A stretch of DNA of 10,644 nucleotides, taken from the NCBI GenBank assembly GCA_900556695.1, contig USQA01000022.1, forward strand, positions 1 to 10,644, read 5' to 3'. This stretch comes from an uncultured Clostridium sp. GTDB lineage: Bacteria > Bacillota > Clostridia > TANB77 > CAG-508. Under the pieces are notes generated by a model. The model saw only the letters and a list, made by a program, of their open reading frames with translations, searched no databases and had not been told where the DNA came from. This document shows, piece after piece, positions 7,091 through 10,644 of the stretch. Position numbers and translations under genes: made by a program. Position 1 is the first letter of the stretch. Every line of letters begins with the position of its first letter.

Positions 7091-7110
7091 AGGTAAAAAA
7101 GGAGAAAATA

Positions 7111-8385
7111 ATGTTTACAGATTATACAAAAATTATAATTAAATCAGGAGATGGAGGAAATGGTGCTGCAACATTTAGAAGAGAAAAATATGTTGCTGCA
7201 GGTGGCCCTGATGGTGGAGATGGAGGAAATGGTGGAAATATCTATTTCCAAGTTGATAAAGATAAAAATACATTAATTGATTTTAGATATAACAAAAAAT
7301 TTAAGGCCAAAAATGGTGAAAACGGAAGTGGAAATCATTGTAATGGAAAATATGGAGAAGATTTATATATAAAAGTTCCAATAGGTACAGTAGTAAAAGA
7401 TGTAAAAACAGGAAAAGTAGTTGTGGATTTATCTAAACCAAATCAAAAAGAATTAATATTAAAAGGTGGAAGAGGAGGCAGAGGAAACTCACACTTTGCA
7501 ACAGCTACTAGACAAGCTCCTAGATTTTCTGAAGATGGAGAAAAAGGAGAAGAAAAAGAACTTATATTAGAATTGAAGTTATTAGCAGATGTAGGATTAT
7601 TAGGTTTCCCAAATGTAGGAAAATCAACATTTTTATCAACAGTAACAGAAGCTAGACCTAAAATAGCAAATTACCATTTTACAACACTTGAACCAAATCT
7701 TGGTGTTGTAAAAATGAAAAATGGTGATGGGTTTGTAATAGCCGATATTCCAGGAATAATAGAAGGCGCAAGCGAAGGTGTAGGACTTGGAATACAATTT
7801 TTAAGACATGTGGAAAGAACGAGATTATTACTACATTTTTTAGATGTCTCTGGTCAAGAGGGAAGGAATCCAGTTGAAGATTTTTATGCAATAAATGAAG
7901 AACTAAAAAAATACAGTGAGAAATTAAGTACTAGAAAACAAATAATAGTGGCAAATAAAATAGATGTAATACAAGATGAAAAACTACTTGAAGAGGTAGA
8001 GAAATTAGCAAAAAAAGAAGGATTAGAATTATATAAAATATCAGGAGCAACAAAACAAGGAGTACAAGAGTTAATTGATCATGTATCAGAAGTATTAAAA
8101 ACATTACCAAAAGAAGATTTAATAGAAATAGAAGATAAAATTGTTTACACATTAGAAGATGAAAAACAACAATGGGAGATTAAAAAACAAGATGAAGTAT
8201 TTATTGTTACAGGAAAAGCAGTAGAAAGACTAATGGGAAGAATAAACATAGAAGATAATGAATCAATGTATTACCTACAAAAAAGCTTAAGGAATATGGG
8301 AATTGAAGAACAATTAAAAGAAATGGGAATATGTGAAGGTGATACTGTAATAATAGCTGGATGGGAGATGGAATGGTATGAATAA
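7111..8385 (+). CDS. obgE: Obg-family GTPase (ObgE/CgtA), ribosome assembly
   Basis: An essential GTPase acting in 50S subunit assembly and linked to growth and stress control. The 424 residues show the three-domain layout. The glycine-rich Obg fold spans about 2-157, with GDGGNGAATFRREKYV and repeated GG motifs. The G domain carries G1 GFPNVGKS (165-172), G2 YHFTT (188-192), G3 DIPG (212-215), G4 NKID (282-285) and G5 SGA (311-313). The C-terminal OCT domain spans about 345-424 and ends GWEMEWYE. AAAGGAG (7098-7104) lies 6 nt before the ATG. In many Firmicutes obgE follows rplU-rpmA; here it lies between trpS and a dCMP deaminase gene instead. Its last 8 bases overlap the next gene, suggesting translational coupling. 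Confidence 0.98.
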   Translation: MFTDYTKIIIKSGDGGNGAATFRREKYVAAGGPDGGDGGNGGNIYFQVDKDKNTLIDFRYNKKFKAKNGENGSGNHCNGKYGEDLYIKVPIGTVVKDVKTGKVVVDLSKPNQKELILKGGRGGRGNSHFATATRQAPRFSEDGEKGEEKELILELKLLADVGLLGFPNVGKSTFLSTVTEARPKIANYHFTTLEPNLGVVKMKNGDGFVIADIPGIIEGASEGVGLGIQFLRHVERTRLLLHFLDVSGQEGRNPVEDFYAINEELKKYSEKLSTRKQIIVANKIDVIQDEKLLEEVEKLAKKEGLELYKISGATKQGVQELIDHVSEVLKTLPKEDLIEIEDKIVYTLEDEKQQWEIKKQDEVFIVTGKAVERLMGRINIEDNESMYYLQKSLRNMGIEEQLKEMGICEGDTVIIAGWEMEWYE

Positions 8386-8872
8386 GAGAAAAGATTATTT
8401 AGCATGGGATGAATATTTTATGGCAATAGCAAAATTATCTGCAATGAGAAGTAAAGATCCATCAACACAAGTAGGCGCTTGTATTGTTAGTAATGACAAC
8501 AGAATACTATCAATAGGTTATAATGGTGCGCCAAATGGATTTGATGATGAAAAATTTCCATGGGGAAGAGAAGGAGAAAATCTTGATACGAAATATCCAT
8601 ATGTATGTCATGCAGAAATGAATGCAATATTAAATTATAGAGGTAACAAAAAAGATTTAGAAAATGCTAAAATATATGTAGATTTATTTCCTTGTAATGA
8701 ATGCGCCAAAATTATTATTCAATCAGGAATAAAAGAAATAATATATTTATCTGATAAATATAAAGATTCAGAAAACAACATTGCTTCAAGAAGATTATTT
8801 GATGAATGCGGGGTTAAATATACTAGAATAGAATTAACAGAAGAAAAACAAATAAAGATTGATTTAAAATAA
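8378..8872 (+). CDS. Deoxycytidylate (dCMP) deaminase, ComEB type
   Basis: A zinc enzyme that deaminates dCMP to dUMP, the precursor for thymidylate synthase. The 164-residue protein has the deaminase zinc site: H78-A79-E80 (E80 the proton shuttle) and P105-C106-x-x-C109. Further family motifs are SKDPSTQVGACIV (25-37), GYNGAPNG (47-54), KYPYVCHAEMNAI (72-84), LFPCNECAKIIIQ (103-115) and SDKYKDS (125-131). These match the dCMP deaminase/ComEB branch rather than cytidine deaminase or RibD. The ATG overlaps the obgE end by 8 nt, with GGGAG at 8363-8367 inside obgE as the ribosome binding site, so its translation is probably coupled to obgE. It is the last gene before a bidirectional terminator. 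Bacillus subtilis ComEB is a homologue, but no competence genes are visible here. Confidence 0.93.
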   Translation: MNKRKDYLAWDEYFMAIAKLSAMRSKDPSTQVGACIVSNDNRILSIGYNGAPNGFDDEKFPWGREGENLDTKYPYVCHAEMNAILNYRGNKKDLENAKIYVDLFPCNECAKIIIQSGIKEIIYLSDKYKDSENNIASRRLFDECGVKYTRIELTEEKQIKIDLK

Positions 8873-8885
8873 CAAAAAATAAAAG

Positions 8886-8925
8886 AAAAAATTACCAAAG
8901 TTTTATTCTAAGGTAATTTTTTTTT
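8886..8925. terminator. Bidirectional terminator shared by the deaminase and rimI genes
   Basis: AAAAAATTACC (8886-8896) pairs perfectly with GGTAATTTTTT (8912-8922) around a 15-nt loop. On + the stem runs into nine T (8917-8925). On - the complement gives six T followed by C and TTTT. It therefore fits termination of both converging transcripts. The rimI stop codon (8908-8910) lies in the loop, and the last rimI codons form one arm of the stem. Confidence 0.85.
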
Positions 8926-9345
8926 CATAATAATTGCATCATTATCTTTATAATAATTTTTTCTTAAAGCTATTTCTTCAAATCCAAATTTTTTATATAA
9001 ATTAATAGCAACAATATTTTTACAATCAACTTCCAAATTAATAAAATTTAAATTTTTATTGTTAGAAATTACTATTAAATTTTCTAATAATAATGAACCA
9101 ATACCATTATTTCTATAAGATTTTTTTACAACTATATTCATAATATCAGCTTCATCTATTATAATCTTTATTCCAGCAAAACCAATTATCTCATTTTGCT
9201 TTTTAGCTACAATATATAAAGAAGAATCGCTCAATAATTCTTCTCTTAAAACTTCATAAGACCAGAAATCATCAAAATCAGATAATAAAACATCTTTAAT
9301 TTCTTCTAAATCTTGAATATCCATTTTTTTAAAAGTAAAATCCAT
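8908..9345 (-). CDS. rimI: Ribosomal-protein-alanine N-acetyltransferase RimI (GNAT)
   Basis: A GNAT-fold enzyme that transfers acetyl from acetyl-CoA to protein N-termini; in enteric bacteria the target is ribosomal protein S18. The 145 residues fit RimI. The acetyl-CoA loop is R78-x-x-G81-x-G83 (RNNGIGSLLLE), followed by LEVDCKNIVAINLYKKFGF (104-122) and RKNYY (128-132), whose tyrosine matches the catalytic acid region. I place the start at the ATG 9345-9343, with AAAGGAAAA 8 nt upstream. The longer frame from 9435 would add 30 residues that are only a translation of the REP-like repeat (KVRPQWQ, KVRPRWQ). It is last in the tsaE-tsaB-rimI order, a common arrangement. Its true substrate is not shown by the sequence. 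Confidence 0.9.
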   Translation of the reverse strand: MDFTFKKMDIQDLEEIKDVLLSDFDDFWSYEVLREELLSDSSLYIVAKKQNEIIGFAGIKIIIDEADIMNIVVKKSYRNNGIGSLLLENLIVISNNKNLNFINLEVDCKNIVAINLYKKFGFEEIALRKNYYKDNDAIIMKKKLP

Positions 9346-9360
9346 TTTTATTTTCCTTTC

Positions 9361-9418
9361 AAATTGCCATCGGGGACGGACCTTTTTGGCAATTTTTTGC
9401 CACTGGGGACGGACCTTT
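9361..9418 (+). repeat. REP-like paired repeat with hairpin, copy 2 (tsaB-rimI gap)
   Basis: Two identical GGGGACGGACCTTT units lie at 9372-9385 and 9405-9418, each preceded by TTGCCA plus two variable bases (9364 and 9397), giving a direct repeat with a 33-bp period. Between them TGGCAA (9387-9392) pairs with TTGCCA (9397-9402) around TTTT. Alternatively, 9361-9369 can pair over 9 bp with 9387-9395, looping out the first core. The cores match the GGGAC-NNN-CCTTT pattern of 3309-3357 on the same strand. The element is antisense to the flanking minus-strand genes and fills about half of the 124-bp tsaB-rimI spacer. Confidence 0.75.
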
Positions 9419-9469
9419 CTACCATAATATAGCAATTACTTAAAATCATTATATTATTGTATGTATTTT

Positions 9470-10180
9470 TTAGATTGAGTTTGATAATAATTGTTTAGCT
9501 TCTAATTGCCTTTGAGCTTGAGGTTTCTTTAAATATAATGGCATAACTTCATTAAAATCTTTGTTATTATATTTGTCAAATCCACACAACCCCAAATTAT
9601 AAGAATTAAGAAAGTTATTTTTAGAAAAGATTGCTTTGGAAAAGATAGATGATAACTGATTTTTATAAACTTCAACTCCATCTCCAACAAAAACTATTTT
9701 TTTATTATTAAGTTCTTTTTCTAAAATTTTAAGATTATTAATGCTATCTGATTTTGGTGGAAAAATTTCTTTGTATTGATTATCATTAAATTCATAAACA
9801 GAATAATAACAATTTTCATTTTTGCAATCAATTATACTAAAAATAATATCTCCATTGTTTAAATTTGGCTTTTCATTATATGCTAAACTTTCTAATGAAT
9901 TAACTCCAATACAAGGAATATTTAAAGAATCACTAAAAGCTTTAGTAGTAGCAACTCCAATTCTTATTCCTGTAAAAGAACCTGGACCTATGTTACAAAT
10001 AATAAGGTTAATATCATTTATAGTTAAATTTGTTTTATTAAAAATTTCATCTATCATAGGCATTAAGTTTTCTGAATGTGTTCTTCCAGTATTTTTGTCT
10101 AAACTACATATTAATTTATCATTTTCTAAAATAGAAACTCCGCAAATATTACTTGCTGTATCAATACTTAATATTTTCAA
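9470..10180 (-). CDS. tsaB: tRNA t6A37 biosynthesis protein TsaB
   Basis: TsaB is an ASKHA-fold partner of TsaD; with TsaE it supports transfer of the threonylcarbamoyl group to A37 of ANN-decoding tRNAs. It is a scaffold and lacks the TsaD metal site. With the start I prefer it has 236 residues: N-terminal ILSIDTAS (3-10), THSENLMPMI (34-43), the signature GPGSFTGIRIG (65-75), and a C-terminal MPLYLKKPQAQ typical of full-length proteins. The TTG at 10180 gives the family start MKILSIDT with a GGTTGG-containing purine-rich stretch upstream. A GTG at 10201 would add seven residues and has no clear ribosome binding site. It overlaps the tsaE end by about 20 nt, so translation is probably coupled. 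Confidence 0.93.
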   Translation of the reverse strand: MKILSIDTASNICGVSILENDKLICSLDKNTGRTHSENLMPMIDEIFNKTNLTINDINLIICNIGPGSFTGIRIGVATTKAFSDSLNIPCIGVNSLESLAYNEKPNLNNGDIIFSIIDCKNENCYYSVYEFNDNQYKEIFPPKSDSINNLKILEKELNNKKIVFVGDGVEVYKNQLSSIFSKAIFSKNNFLNSYNLGLCGFDKYNNKDFNEVMPLYLKKPQAQRQLEAKQLLSNSI

Positions 10181-10628
10181 AATATTTTTCCAACCTTTCA
10201 CAATTTGTATTTATATTTAAAATTCTTAAATTTTCATTTTTTTCGTCTCGAGAGAAAGTGATATGAGTATATTCTTTAGGTAAAGCATCTTTAATTAGTT
10301 CGCCCCATTCTATAATGCAAATACCTTTATCAAAATATTCTTCGCCACCTATTTCATAAAATTCAGAGGAATCTTCTAATCTGTATACATCAAAATGATA
10401 AATATTCACATCATTTTTTAAATATTCGTTAACAATAGTGAAAGTAGGACTTGAAATTTCATCTTGTAAATTAAAATATGATAAAAAACCTTCTGTAAAT
10501 TTAGTTTTTCCTGAACCTAAATCACCAGTTAAGACAATAATATCTTTAGCTTTACAAATTCCTGCTAAGTTTTTAGCAAAGTTTTTTGTGTCTGATTCGT
10601 TGTGTGAAATAAATTTATACTTTTTCAT
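10161..10628 (-). CDS. tsaE: tRNA t6A37 biosynthesis ATPase TsaE
   Basis: A small P-loop ATPase that binds the TsaB-TsaD complex and resets it during t6A synthesis. The 155 residues are of normal family length. The Walker A motif GDLGSGKT is at 35-42; the family stretches SPTFTIVNEY (60-69), HFDVYRLED (78-86) and IIEWGE (105-110) are all present. The ATG (10628-10626) follows a perfect AAGGAGG (complement of 10634-10640) by 5 nt. It is the first visible gene of a minus-strand tsaE-tsaB-rimI unit; its promoter lies beyond the window. No tsaD or tsaC is in view. The assignment is very secure. Confidence 0.96.
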   Translation of the reverse strand: MKKYKFISHNESDTKNFAKNLAGICKAKDIIVLTGDLGSGKTKFTEGFLSYFNLQDEISSPTFTIVNEYLKNDVNIYHFDVYRLEDSSEFYEIGGEEYFDKGICIIEWGELIKDALPKEYTHITFSRDEKNENLRILNINTNCERLEKYFENIKY

Positions 10629-10633
10629 AAAAT

Positions 10634-10640
10634 CCTCCTT
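10634..10640 (-). promoter_or_regulatory. tsaE: Full-consensus ribosome binding site of tsaE
   Basis: The minus strand reads AAGGAGG 5 nt before the ATG, a full match to the anti-Shine-Dalgarno. It is stronger than the sites of most other genes here and fixes the tsaE start. Confidence 0.85.
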
Positions 10641-10644
10641 ATGT

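Noticed and set aside
9361..9418. Short CRISPR array
   Set aside because: Only two units, the spacing sequence is part of the hairpin rather than a unique spacer, and no cas gene is in view.
9822..10220. 132-residue plus-strand frame opposite tsaB
   Set aside because: It is the antisense of tsaB, whose motifs are clear; composition is low-complexity hydrophobic, as expected from the complement of an AT-rich gene.

Overview
The window looks like the chromosome of a very AT-rich low-GC Gram-positive bacterium, most likely an anaerobic Clostridia-type Firmicute. This rests on A/T-ending codons throughout, strong AAGGAG-type ribosome binding sites, sigma-A-type promoters, short spacers and compact operons, and on the families present. 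Species cannot be set from sequence alone. I see no phage, integrase, intact transposase, CRISPR array, tRNA or rRNA. I did not find a convincing new multi-gene system; most of the window is recognisable housekeeping and cell-envelope sugar metabolism.

Layout. (1) 2-856: the 3' part of a membrane protein of the DUF6020 type, ending at a strong intrinsic terminator. (2) 937-4358: a four-gene operon, rfbD-rfbA-rfbC-rfbB, the complete route from glucose-1-phosphate to dTDP-L-rhamnose, closed by a terminator near 4372-4417. A REP-like repeat sits between rfbC and rfbB and starts in the rfbC stop codon. (3) A 240-bp gap (4359-4598) holds that terminator, a perfect 10-bp dyad and a consensus TTGACA-17-TATAAT promoter. 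(4) 4599-8872: gtrA, a GtrB/DPM1-type glycosyltransferase, trpS, obgE and a dCMP deaminase gene, all on +, closely spaced or overlapping, with no clear internal terminator. (5) A bidirectional terminator at about 8886-8925 separates these from a convergent minus-strand group, tsaE-tsaB-rimI (10628 down to 8908). A second copy of the REP-like repeat family lies between tsaB and rimI.

How the genes work together. The rfb genes supply activated rhamnose for a surface polysaccharide. GtrA and the polyprenyl-phosphate glycosyltransferase probably make and flip a lipid-linked sugar that decorates a wall polymer or glycan, and the partial DUF6020 protein may belong to the same envelope programme. 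TrpS and ObgE serve translation and ribosome assembly, the deaminase supplies dUMP for thymidylate synthesis, and TsaE/TsaB belong to the tRNA t6A37 modification machinery, with RimI a protein N-acetyltransferase commonly encoded beside them. TsaD, the catalytic t6A subunit, is not in the window.

Points most worth a second look: the GGGAC-NNN-CCTTT repeat family (four cores in two hairpin-containing pairs about 6 kb apart), the cysteine pattern of a probable [4Fe-4S] cluster in TrpS, the rimI 3' end built into a shared terminator, and start-codon corrections for rimI, tsaB, rfbD and the glycosyltransferase.
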